NCBI RefSeq assembly: GCF_000758685.1
Contig: NZ_CP009286.1
Span: 4,556,501-4,620,500 of the forward strand
Length of the DNA: 64,000 nt
Origin: Paenibacillus stellifer
GTDB lineage: Bacteria > Bacillota > Bacilli > Paenibacillales > Paenibacillaceae
Direction of reading: 5' to 3'
Position numbers and translations under genes: made by a program
The notes under the pieces: generated by a model
What the model was told of the DNA's origin: nothing
Databases searched by the model: none
The model's input: the letters and a program-made list of their open reading frames with translations, nothing else
Part shown: in pieces, positions 25,955-33,541 of the stretch
How positions within the stretch are numbered: the first letter of the stretch is position 1
How the letters are laid out: each line of letters starts with the position of its first letter

Positions 25955-26340
25955 GGGAAAATCCTCCTTTCCTTTAGGGATTCAGGGAATGGACGCTCCG
26001 GGATGCCTCCGGTGCACGCGCCCAACCTCACCCTCGCGTATGAGAACACGCTTCGGTCCATGAGCTGCCCTGGGTCTGCTAAAGCCAGGCATGGGCTGCC
26101 GAAGGGAACAGCCAGCGGGTAAGAAGTTCGGACACGTACCGGAGAAACAGACTTAAGGAGTAGACGAGGCTACGGGAGGCGCAAGAATATCCCCGAATGA
26201 ACCCTAAGATTCATTGTCCAGAAGCACGCCGGAAAGTCCAGTCCCTGATTCGATGTTCAAGGAGCAAGTGACTGGTAAATCTTCGAGTGGCCGTTAGTCC
26301 CCTCGGGGACTGGAAATTAGCTTATACAAGGCTTTTGAAA
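25955..26340 (-). ncRNA. IS110 left-end non-coding region, candidate bridge RNA
   Basis: About 390 bases upstream of the transposase start contain no gene but several stems, for example GGCTG/CAGCC near 26092-26112 and GTCCCC/GGGGAC near 26295-26309. IS110-family elements encode a bridge (seek) RNA in the non-coding end next to the transposase. The location fits; target and donor loops cannot be assigned by eye. Confidence 0.3.
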
Positions 26341-26360
26341 ATACTATACGAGGAGGTACA

Positions 26361-27380
26361 ATGATGAGCAGTCTGAACCATGCTTCACAATACTATACTT
26401 CTATGTCCACCGTACCGAATTTAGCAAAGGAGTGGGCCGATAGAGGGCAATACACTACTTGGACTTCTACAGTGCCTGAAAATGCTCGTTTTGGGTCTCT
26501 CGATGTGTTTACAATTTGCGCAGGCAACATAGACAATCCTGCCATTCTCTTCATTCATGGTTATCCCACAAGCAGTTTTGACTTTCGGGAGTTGTTCGAG
26601 GAATTGAGTCAGGATTATTACGTCTGTGCGATTGATACACCTGGTTACGGGTTTTCTTCGAAGCCTCGAGACGGATATGTATACTCCATCCACGATGACG
26701 CACGTTTAGTGGATCACGTCGTTCGAGAAGTGTTAAAGCTCGATAAGTTTGCCCTGTTCACTCATGATAAAGGAGACACCGTGGGCTTTGCCTTGCTGGC
26801 ACTGTATCAGAAATACAGTAAATGTCCATATCAGATTACTCATCATTTCATCACCAATGGCAATGTCTATCTGCCACTGGCGCAACTCACGCAGCTTCAA
26901 AAACAGCTACTCGATCCGGTGTCCGGCCCGGCCCTGTCCTCCAATCTCAACGGCACGATTTTGGCGCAAGCTCTTGCAACGTTGACGTATTCGAAAACCT
27001 TGTCTTCTGACGAAATCGCGTCACTCGCTTCCATCTTTGATTATCAGGACGGAGCCAATGTTCAACACGATGTCATTCAATATCTCAATCAGCGTTCACA
27101 ATTCGAAGTAGGCTGGCTTGAGACGTTGCATAAAAGCGATGTGCCGACCACAATCATTTGGGGGGAACAGGATCAAATTTCACCGATTCGTGTTCCTGAT
27201 TATGTCTGGACGACATATCTGAAATCTAGGAACCACGTTTCGACGTACTGGCGGTTACCTCAAGCAAATCATTATCTCCAGAATGATGCGCCCCGAGTTG
27301 TGGCTTCCATTGTGAACAGCGAGTTGAGGTCAGCCAATGATCTTGATCTCCGCAACGAAGAGGCATATAGGGTCTTTTGA
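26361..27380 (+). CDS. Alpha/beta hydrolase, haloalkane dehalogenase / epoxide hydrolase-like
   Basis: 339 residues. Oxyanion motif ILFIHGYPTSSFDFRELFE, IDTPGYGFSSKP, and nucleophile elbow LFTHDKGDTVGFALLA with Asp in the position used by haloalkane dehalogenases and epoxide hydrolases (HDxG). Later acidic residue in TTIIWGEQDQISP and His in QANHYLQNDAP complete the triad. Substrate unknown. AGGAGGTACA precedes the ATG. It lies between the IS110 element and SDR remains, so it may have arrived with them. Confidence 0.8.
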   Translation: MMSSLNHASQYYTSMSTVPNLAKEWADRGQYTTWTSTVPENARFGSLDVFTICAGNIDNPAILFIHGYPTSSFDFRELFEELSQDYYVCAIDTPGYGFSSKPRDGYVYSIHDDARLVDHVVREVLKLDKFALFTHDKGDTVGFALLALYQKYSKCPYQITHHFITNGNVYLPLAQLTQLQKQLLDPVSGPALSSNLNGTILAQALATLTYSKTLSSDEIASLASIFDYQDGANVQHDVIQYLNQRSQFEVGWLETLHKSDVPTTIIWGEQDQISPIRVPDYVWTTYLKSRNHVSTYWRLPQANHYLQNDAPRVVASIVNSELRSANDLDLRNEEAYRVF

Positions 27381-27511
27381 CGGTGAGGGCATTGATGTCC
27401 AAGCACCCATAGATCAGCATCTGTATTAGCAGAATATCGTTTGTGTTGCAATACGCGATCTAGCGCCGTCAATCGATTCATGCCCTCCCAAGTGCCTACA
27501 ACATATCTGTT

Positions 27512-28222
27512 TTGGCCATTTTAAGGACGGAGATCAACCAACTGAGTAAAGCGATAACGAGAAGGATAATCGACTTCGCCGACATTAAAAGTGTACACCG
27601 AGCTCCTACTGAGATCGACGCGCTCAAGCTTCCGATTGCCGGTCTGGCGAATAATGCGGGTATTATGCCGATGAAGGGTGGCCAGAGCAAACAGAGGTGG
27701 GACCTCGCTTTCGCGACAAATCACTTTGGGCCGTTCGTGTTCACGGAGGCACTTATTCTACATCTGCGAGGGGTGGGCGCTATATCTCCGCTGAGGCAAG
27801 CGCATGAGACGAATGGGAACCCGGCGGTTCTTCGAAGCCGGGTTATGACGCATATCCTCGAAGCAGTGCAATCTCGCGACGGTTTTCGCGTTCTCACATG
27901 AGATACCGCGTCTGCGATTCAACGCCGTCGAGCCGGGTTTCAACCCCGGCACCGGTCTTAGTCGCGACACAAATGCCATTCTTCAGTTTATCGCGAAGTA
28001 TGTGATGTCTCCACTAGCCCCTTTAATCAAGTACTGGAGCACCCCGAAGCGAGACACTTGCGTTATTAGCAAGGTCCTAACCGACACGTCTGATGCGACT
28101 GGAGTGTACTACGATGGGAATGGGAAACCCATGCTTGCCTCGGCACAGGTACGTGATATGCGGTTCAGCGAACGAGTCATAGACGAAACTCGAAAGCTGC
28201 TCGCCACAGTCCAAATGGGTTA
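27512..28222 (+). pseudogene. Degenerate short-chain dehydrogenase
   Basis: Middle part in one frame: LKLPIAGLANNAGIMPMKGG and KQRWDLAFATNHFGPFVFTE, the SDR NNAG and NHFG segments. The C-terminal part in a shifted frame: AVEPGFNPGTGLSRDTN, AKYVMSPLAPLIKYWSTP and TGVYYDGNGKPMLASAQVRD, ending at 28222. The catalytic S-Y-K region is scrambled near 27800-27900. Not functional. Confidence 0.7.
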
Positions 28223-28410
28223 AAATATTCGCATGCTAGTTGAGAGAAGGCCGCCGATCCATTCGGCAGCCTTTGCCAGTTAGCGCAATCCTCATATCAA
28301 TTTTAACACAGTATCGCTTACAGCCCGCACAACCTAGCCTGCGCATGGATCTTCCCCAAAGGCAGTCTCGCCGGCAAGTTTCCCCACCCCGTGCGTGAAC
28401 AAGATCAGAA

Positions 28411-28484
28411 ATTTCGCCTCACTTGTGACACGGTTCCCCGCATCACTCTAACGCGAAATAATAAAGGCATCCCCGCAGGATGCC
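28411..28484. repeat. Dispersed hairpin repeat, copy with second hairpin
   Basis: Perfect 7-bp arms ATTTCGC (28411-28417) and GCGAAAT (28453-28459) enclose CTCACTTGTGACACGGTTC and CCCGCATCACTCTAAC. A second hairpin GGCATCC/GGATGCC (28466-28484) follows after AATAAA, as in the 19.5-kb copy. It lies about 100 bases beyond the minus-strand amidohydrolase stop. Confidence 0.75.
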
Positions 28485-28587
28485 CCAGACAACACACAAA
28501 GCCCTGGTTATCCCAGAGCCTTGTCCATTTCAGTGAAGCCTAAGCCTCAGCTTGTGCACCCGGGAATTACGCCATCAAGCTCTTCCC

Positions 28588-29856
28588 CTACTTTCTAATA
28601 CCACGCTGCCATACTGCACGGATCGATAGCGTATCCGAGATATGGGCTGTCGGGTCGCCGTCCACCAACACCAGGTCCGCCCTGGCCCCTTCCACGATAC
28701 GTCCGCGGTCATCCAGGCTAAAGCGGCGGGCCGTCTTCGAAGTCGCTGACTGAAGGGCCTCTACAGGCGTGAACCCGGCTTCCACCAATAGCTGCATCTC
28801 ATGATGCACGCTGGCGCCATGGGCAAGCCCTCCAAGGGATGGAACCGGCACGGACACATCCGTTCCCACCAGAATGTCTACGCCTGCACGGTGAAGGTCC
28901 ATCACATTCCGATAGTTGTCTTCCAAGCTGCCCTGCGGGTAGGTATTGAAGCTGGCATTCAAGGTATCCATCCATTCCGGACTGAGCTTGGAGCTCACAC
29001 GCGGATCTTGTGCCAGCTCCGAAGCAGGATTTCCGATAATCGAGGAATTCAGGACGAGACATGGCGTGACAAAAGCGCCGGCGTCCGCAATCTTGTTCAC
29101 CAGGTCCGCAGTGGCCTCCGGTCGGTCGATGAATAAATGCGCAAGTCCGTCGACCCCGACTTCGATCGCTTGTCTGGAGGATTCGGCAGTCAATACATGG
29201 GCTATCGCCAGCTTGTGATGCCGATGCGCTTCCTCGACGGCTGCTCTCAGAATCTCTTGACCGAAGACAGGCAGGCCGGGGGCAGCCAACACAGTCCCTT
29301 CCTCGATCATAATCTTGATATAATCGGCGCCCTGGCTGACTTGCTCTTTAACGAATGCCTTGGCTTCATCGGGGTTCGCAAGCGCAGGCGCTTCTCCATG
29401 ATCATGCGCATGAGCAGCCATCAAGGCATTGCGATCTTCCTCGCTCATCTTCTCCAGTTCCTTCAACACGAACTCTGGAATTTCTCCGTCACCGGGCATG
29501 AGTTCATCGGGGTGCCCTCCGGGAGGCGTGACCCCCATTCCGGCGGAACGCACATCGGCAATATCCTCGATTCCTTGCAGCTGTGCCTCGCGCCCGCTTT
29601 TCGTGAAACCGCCCATCATTTCCAGTTCGGTCGTAACGCCGAATTTCAGCGCGTCGCGCAAGCCTTCTACGTATGTGTGAACATGAGCGTCGATCAGACC
29701 CGGCAGCAAAGTCCCACCTTTTGCATCGATAATCGTTGCATGCTCAGGAATTTCACCGCCAATCGATACGATCTGATCGCCTTCGATCACAACCGTTGAG
29801 GCCCCGATTACTTGTTCCCCGTCAAAAATCCGTGCATTGATAATTGCTGTAATCAT
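28588..29856 (-). CDS. Metal-dependent amidohydrolase family protein
   Basis: This protein of about 422 residues has the urease-superfamily fold. Metal site HVH in TLLPGLIDAHVHTYVEGLRD, a later KIMIEEG segment in the position of the bridging Lys, His in KLAIAHVLT and GLAHLF, and the final Asp in DILVGTDVSVP. The C-terminal ADLVLVDGDP closes the beta-sandwich. Probably an imidazolonepropionase/prolidase-like hydrolase of unknown substrate. ATG 29856 is 8 bases after AGGAGG. Divergent from a MarR regulator, with matching operators. Confidence 0.85.
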   Translation of the reverse strand: MITAIINARIFDGEQVIGASTVVIEGDQIVSIGGEIPEHATIIDAKGGTLLPGLIDAHVHTYVEGLRDALKFGVTTELEMMGGFTKSGREAQLQGIEDIADVRSAGMGVTPPGGHPDELMPGDGEIPEFVLKELEKMSEEDRNALMAAHAHDHGEAPALANPDEAKAFVKEQVSQGADYIKIMIEEGTVLAAPGLPVFGQEILRAAVEEAHRHHKLAIAHVLTAESSRQAIEVGVDGLAHLFIDRPEATADLVNKIADAGAFVTPCLVLNSSIIGNPASELAQDPRVSSKLSPEWMDTLNASFNTYPQGSLEDNYRNVMDLHRAGVDILVGTDVSVPVPSLGGLAHGASVHHEMQLLVEAGFTPVEALQSATSKTARRFSLDDRGRIVEGARADLVLVDGDPTAHISDTLSIRAVWQRGIRK

Positions 29857-29900
29857 TGTGTTTTCCTCCTCTGAAGGTTTCATTCGCCTTTATAGATCGA

Positions 29901-29929
29901 AATATAACAGTTAGAATTCTAATTGTCAA
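29901..29929 (-). promoter_or_regulatory. Amidohydrolase promoter with MarR operator in the spacer
   Basis: On the minus strand TTGACA (29929-29924), a 17-base spacer and TATATT (29906-29901). The spacer holds the perfect palindrome TTAGAATTCTAA (29911-29922), identical to one next to the marR promoter. The placement would block polymerase binding. Confidence 0.8.
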
Positions 29930-29962
29930 CATACAAACTGAATGCTCCCTAATAATATGCAT

Positions 29963-30013
29963 TTGACAATTAGGCGTGGGAACATTAAGATTTCCATATA
30001 GTTAGAATTCTAA
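29963..30013 (+). promoter_or_regulatory. marR promoter and second operator
   Basis: TTGACA (29963-29968), 17 bases, TAAGAT (29986-29991), then TTAGAATTCTAA (30002-30013) about 10 bases downstream of the -10. The same 12-bp palindrome as in the amidohydrolase promoter, so MarR probably represses both directions. Confidence 0.75.
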
Positions 30014-30038
30014 GTATAGAAAGGGAATCGGAAGCACG

Positions 30039-30470
30039 ATGACAACATTTAATTCGTATACCCCATACTCGGATTCGATCCGCGCCATCGGAATGAAGAT
30101 CCAAAACATGGCCAACAACCGATTGTCGGAGCTGGGACTGAATGCTCAGCAGGGACAGATGATGGGCTACATTTTTGAGCATCAGGACAAGGGTGTGATC
30201 CAGAAGGATTTGGCCGATCATTTCGGCCGCAAGGGGGCCACCATCACCAGCATGCTTCAAGGGTTGGAGAAGAAGGGCTATATCAAACGGGTAATTCCGA
30301 AAGAGAACGAGCGGCAGAAAAATATATACTTGTTGAAAAAAGGAACCGATCTCGTCGAAGAATTCAAAGACATCTTCCTGGGAGTAGAAAAAAGCATTAC
30401 CCAAGGCCTTACCGAAGCAGAAAGCAAAACCTTCATGAAATTGTTAATCAAAGTAAAAGAGACCATGTAG
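30039..30470 (+). CDS. MarR-family transcriptional regulator
   Basis: 143 residues with the MarR winged helix: LNAQQGQMMGYIFEHQDKGV, IQKDLADHFGRKGATITSML and QGLEKKGYIKRVIPKENERQ (wing). No Cys, so probably ligand-responsive rather than redox-sensing. It is divergent from the amidohydrolase; two identical palindromes lie between. A YvaD-like membrane gene follows after 39 bases. Confidence 0.88.
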   Translation: MTTFNSYTPYSDSIRAIGMKIQNMANNRLSELGLNAQQGQMMGYIFEHQDKGVIQKDLADHFGRKGATITSMLQGLEKKGYIKRVIPKENERQKNIYLLKKGTDLVEEFKDIFLGVEKSITQGLTEAESKTFMKLLIKVKETM

Positions 30471-30509
30471 CCAGCAATTCGGCTGCGAAAATGAAGCTGG
30501 GAGGGTAAG

Positions 30510-30944
30510 ATGAGGCTGCTAAAACCTTTTTTTCTAGTCACTGATATCGGGTTCATCCTCTATTGGATTGTAACCTTTTTTCACATCATCCCCGATTCGA
30601 TGGCCTTCAAAGATTATCACGACCCGATTATGGTCAATTGGAACTGGTCCTTTTTTCCGCTGGATATTATGATTTCGATTACCGGTTTGAGCAGTTTGTA
30701 TTTATTCAAACGAAACCGTCCCTCTTGGCGGCCCTGTGCCCTGATCTCGCTTGTCCTCACCTTCTGTTCGGGCCTTCAAGCCATTGCCTTTTGGACATTC
30801 GCGATGGATTTCGATATATTCTGGTGGAGCTTCAACTTATATTTAATGATCTACCCTTTGTTTTTTATCAAAAAAGTATCGATGAGCCGGGCACCAGAAC
30901 AACTGACCCCTGATCAGCAAGCTTCCCTTCGAAGGGGTCTTTAA
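30510..30944 (+). CDS. YvaD-like (DUF5360) membrane protein
   Basis: 144 residues with about four membrane helices (VTDIGFILYWIVTFFHIIP, WSFFPLDIMISITGLSSLYL, ALISLVLTFCSGLQAIAFW, FWWSFNLYLMIYPLFFI). Resembles B. subtilis YvaD/DUF5360 proteins of unknown function. GGGAGG lies 6 bases before the ATG. Probably cotranscribed with marR. Confidence 0.7.
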   Translation: MRLLKPFFLVTDIGFILYWIVTFFHIIPDSMAFKDYHDPIMVNWNWSFFPLDIMISITGLSSLYLFKRNRPSWRPCALISLVLTFCSGLQAIAFWTFAMDFDIFWWSFNLYLMIYPLFFIKKVSMSRAPEQLTPDQQASLRRGL

Positions 30945-31050
30945 GCCTTGAAGCAGGTGACCGTAAGGATATTCGTTCTCTTCGAAAAGGTTTGACCCCA
31001 CACATACCGAGTATTACAATTAATTACATCTAACGGAAAGGATGTGCCAT

Positions 31051-31092
31051 ATGAAGAGCATTGTGCGAGTAAGAAAGGTGAGTTTTAACTAA
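31051..31092 (+). CDS. 13-residue leader peptide MKSIVRVRKVSFN
   Basis: A short frame with GGAAAGGA 8 bases before its ATG. It contains R6-V7-R8-K9. Arg/Lys-X-Arg/Lys motifs in leader peptides are known sites of macrolide-dependent ribosome stalling (ErmD-type leaders). It is followed directly by a terminator with a competing hairpin and then by a methyltransferase gene, the usual layout of antibiotic-inducible attenuation. Confidence 0.65.
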   Translation: MKSIVRVRKVSFN

Positions 31093-31140
31093 CCCTGTAA
31101 AGGGCATGAACGAGATAGGGTCTACCCTATGCCCTTTTTT
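31093..31140 (+). promoter_or_regulatory. Attenuator: terminator with competing antiterminator hairpin
   Basis: Terminator AAAGGGCAT (31099-31107) / ATGCCCTTT (31129-31137) followed by T. An alternative small hairpin CCCT-GTAA-AGGG (31093-31104, GNRA loop) begins one base after the leader stop codon and uses the same AGGG, so the two are mutually exclusive. A ribosome reaching the leader stop would cover CCCT and favour termination; one stalled upstream would leave it free and favour readthrough. Confidence 0.7.
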
Positions 31141-31173
31141 GACCTTTGCAGGGACAAAAAGGGAGAATAAATA

Positions 31174-31893
31174 ATGAGAACATATCGTTTCAAAGAAAAA
31201 TACGGCAGCCTGATCAACGAACTTATTCAAGATTTTGAAGAACAAACGAACAGTAAATATATTATGGGCCCGGATGCCCTTTGCCTGCTCGAGTTACTGT
31301 GCGACAAGATGAAGCTTGCACCTGGTATGCGGGTTCTGGATATGGGTTGCGGAACAGGCTTCACCTCGATTATTCTGGCCAAGGAATATGGAGTCACGGT
31401 ATTCGCTAATGACCTCTGGTTTCGTGCAACCGATAACTACAAGCGCTTTCTTAAAGCAGGAGTCCAAGATCTTGTGGTTCCAATCCAAGCCGAGGCTCAT
31501 AGCTTGCCTTATGCCAGTGAATTTTTCGATGCCGCGATCAGTATTGATGCGTATCATTATTTCGGGACCGATGAGTGTTACTTCAACAACCATTACGCGA
31601 GATTAGTCAAGCAAGGCGGTCAGTTTGGGATTGTCAGCCCTGCGCTGACGCGGGAATTTACGGGAGGCTTGCCGGAGGAGCTGGTTCCGCTATGGGAACC
31701 GGATATGTATACCTGGCACAGTGCCGATTGGTGGAGAATGATGTGGCAAAAAACAAACCTTGTGGACGTTACATGCTCGGAGGATATACCGAACGGCAAG
31801 GCGTTGTGGAGAGCGACCGCTGATTTCGAGCTTCACGATGCCGACACCGAGAATTACTTAACCCTCATGCTCATGACTGCGGTAAAAAGATAG
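31174..31893 (+). CDS. Class I SAM-dependent methyltransferase
   Basis: 239 residues. Motif I MRVLDMGCGTGFTSIILAKE, acidic end of strand 2 (VFANDLW), DLVVPIQAEAHSLPYASEFF, then DAAISIDAYHYFG and LVKQGGQFGIVSPAL. Resembles small-molecule or fatty-acid-type methyltransferases; it lacks the NPPF/NPPY-type motif of N6-adenine rRNA (Erm) enzymes. AAGGGAG precedes the ATG. It follows a leader peptide and attenuator, so induction by a translation-targeting compound is plausible, but the substrate is unknown. Confidence 0.75.
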   Translation: MRTYRFKEKYGSLINELIQDFEEQTNSKYIMGPDALCLLELLCDKMKLAPGMRVLDMGCGTGFTSIILAKEYGVTVFANDLWFRATDNYKRFLKAGVQDLVVPIQAEAHSLPYASEFFDAAISIDAYHYFGTDECYFNNHYARLVKQGGQFGIVSPALTREFTGGLPEELVPLWEPDMYTWHSADWWRMMWQKTNLVDVTCSEDIPNGKALWRATADFELHDADTENYLTLMLMTAVKR

Positions 31894-31908
31894 TTTTTTC
31901 TTGGCAGA

Positions 31909-32078
31909 TGGTGCTGTCCCAAAAGCCTCTTTAGAGTAAACCAGTGAGCAGCGCACGAAGCAGAAATAAACAAAAGGGACGAAGCGGAAGACTTTCCGGC
32001 TTTGTCCCTTTTGTGTTTGACTAAGTTAAAAAGAAGTCTGTTCCTACATCATCTACGATGATTTCAGGGACAGCCCTC
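31909..32078. mobile_element. Probable MITE with IS1182-like ends
   Basis: GGTGCTGTCCC at the left (31910-31920) and GGGACAGCCC at the right (32067-32076) form imperfect terminal inverted repeats. GGGCTGTCCC-type ends are common in IS1182-like elements of Bacillales. There is no coding capacity; the interior has a 10-bp hairpin CAAAAGGGAC / GTCCCTTTTG (31971-32013) that may also end the methyltransferase transcript. No clear target duplication was found. Confidence 0.45.
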
Positions 32079-32083
32079 TTACT

Positions 32084-32222
32084 CTATGCATTTGCTGTTC
32101 TTTTATTGATCTTTTCCATCATCTTCTCAAGCGAAGAAGAGACTTCCTCATAAGCTAAATCCTTTTGTTTTAACTGCTTCGGTTACATCTCCATTAATTG
32201 AAACGTAAACTTTTCTTGCCAT
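32084..32222 (-). pseudogene. Small frameshifted gene, unknown
   Basis: From ATG 32222, preceded by AGAAGGGGTG, the frame reads MARKVYVSINGDVTEAV. It then needs a one-base shift to continue LKQKDLAYEEVSSSLEKMME and KINKRTANA to a stop at 32084. Both halves read as one small protein of about 45 residues with a helical C-terminus. The family is unknown. The interval 32223-32459 shows nothing else. Confidence 0.4.
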
Positions 32223-32459
32223 TTAGATCACCCCTTCTAAAACCGAAACTGCTGTATAAAAAAGCTCACCATTTTTATTCAGATCGAAGTTTCTCAAAGC
32301 TGGTATTTCTTGTTTGAGTATAGGATGACTGTGATGCTGAGCTTAAAAAGATTTTGGTCTTTGGCAAGATTGACACCTCTTCATCGTTACGCTCTTACCA
32401 AATTATACAATAAATATTCCAAAAATCCTTGGTATCGCGATGTTCAACTATCGTTGCCC

Positions 32460-32924
32460 TTAATATTCTCCCTTAATTACAAAGAACGAACCTCGAATGG
32501 TTCCGGCCAGCTTGGACTTCTGTCTGGCGAACTTAAACTTGTCTTCCAGTTCCTTTGGTATCTCCATCCCCTCGGAAAGCTTAAAGCCAACAGCCCGCTT
32601 CTTAGGATCATCAACCGTATACAGAACATTGACTTCTAGTCCGTCCTCAAAAAAGACGAAGGCCCAATTGATATTTTCCACTTGAAAACGCGATGTTTCC
32701 AAAGGCTTGGCTGCAAACTCAATATTACGTTCTTCTTTCAAAATCCGGTACACATAATCAAGGGTCTCCTGGCTTTCACCGGCCGGTTCAACCGTAAATT
32801 CATGCTTGTATTTGTTCATGAAGTAACGGGCTTCATTGGCGCGCAAACCGGCAAGCGTATCTGCTACAGGCGAAGACTCTAGACCCACTGTAGACACATT
32901 TTTAAAATCAACGATATAGGACAT
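32460..32924 (-). CDS. Uncharacterised protein
   Basis: 154 residues, soluble, mixed alpha/beta (VADTLAGLRANEARYFMNKY, VENINWAFVFFEDGLEVNVL, KELEDKFKFARQKSKLAG). No family recognised. ATG 32924 is 7 bases after GGAGG; another ATG lies two codons upstream. It follows the GyrI-like gene after 27 bases and is likely in the same operon. Confidence 0.6.
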   Translation of the reverse strand: MSYIVDFKNVSTVGLESSPVADTLAGLRANEARYFMNKYKHEFTVEPAGESQETLDYVYRILKEERNIEFAAKPLETSRFQVENINWAFVFFEDGLEVNVLYTVDDPKKRAVGFKLSEGMEIPKELEDKFKFARQKSKLAGTIRGSFFVIKGEY

Positions 32925-32951
32925 ATCCATCCCTCCATGATCTCACTATCC

Positions 32952-33443
32952 CTATTTCCTAACAACAGGAATCCACATTTCACCAACAAGCAAGCCGTTT
33001 CTCTGTCCCATCACAACCGATGCATTGGGCCCGCCAACATAGGCGAAATTTTGGGCTTCCGGCAAGACTTGACCAAAGGCAATACCGGCAAGCTTGTTAT
33101 TCAATTCATCAGCCGTCTTCCCTTCCCCTTTAACAACCAGGTATTCCCCATTAGGAAATTGGATAACCCTGGACCCTTCTGATGCCGGTACCGATGCCTC
33201 TGTCATGACCCCAGCATAATGCATCATCTTGTTATTCACCGCTTCGTTCACGGCAAAAACATAGACATTTGTGGCTAAAGCCTTTAAAGCATCAAGTCTG
33301 CCATCTTCACTGACTGCCTGCCAGAAGTCTGACTTCTCCTTATTAATTCCAGCGTAGTCTGTGTAATCGCTCTTAAGCTCAGTTCCAAGACCAAAAACGG
33401 TGAAGCCGGCTTTTTCCTCCAGTACATAATCTGCCATCTTCAT
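32952..33443 (-). CDS. GyrI-like small-molecule-binding (effector) domain protein
   Basis: 163 residues matching the GyrI-like/SHOX fold: EKAGFTVFGLGTELKSDY, DFWQAVSEDGRLDAL, HYAGVMTEASVP, FPNGEYLVVKGEGKTADELN and a final LLVGEMWIPVVR. Stand-alone proteins of this fold bind or hydrolyse small compounds. GGAAGG lies just upstream. Divergent from a WYL-type regulator, probably its controller. Confidence 0.75.
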   Translation of the reverse strand: MKMADYVLEEKAGFTVFGLGTELKSDYTDYAGINKEKSDFWQAVSEDGRLDALKALATNVYVFAVNEAVNNKMMHYAGVMTEASVPASEGSRVIQFPNGEYLVVKGEGKTADELNNKLAGIAFGQVLPEAQNFAYVGGPNASVVMGQRNGLLVGEMWIPVVRK

Positions 33444-33541
33444 AACCTTCCTTCTTATTCATTTAGTGATTTGTCTACTTCACTTGATAGGTATATGATA
33501 ACCTTAAATCATGTCAAAAAATGATACGGTTAGGAGTCCCG

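Larger units (their letters stand above)
24979..26340 (-). mobile_element. IS110-family insertion sequence, 3'-truncated
   Basis: The element consists of a degenerate DEDD transposase gene (24979-25954) plus about 390 bases of non-coding sequence upstream of it. The left junction lies inside an SDR gene fragment and lacks the end of the transposase and any IS terminus. The right boundary is not readable exactly; it lies between about 26290 and the next gene at 26361. Confidence 0.7.

Noticed and set aside
25481..26122. 213-codon plus-strand frame across the IS110 element
   Set aside because: Antisense of the transposase and its non-coding end; no family signature.
33516..33540. TGATACGGTTAGG before the WYL regulator as another copy of the dispersed repeat
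   Set aside because: Only the GATACGGTT part matches; the preceding TACTT and the flanking arms are absent, and the position is a ribosome binding site rather than a gene end.
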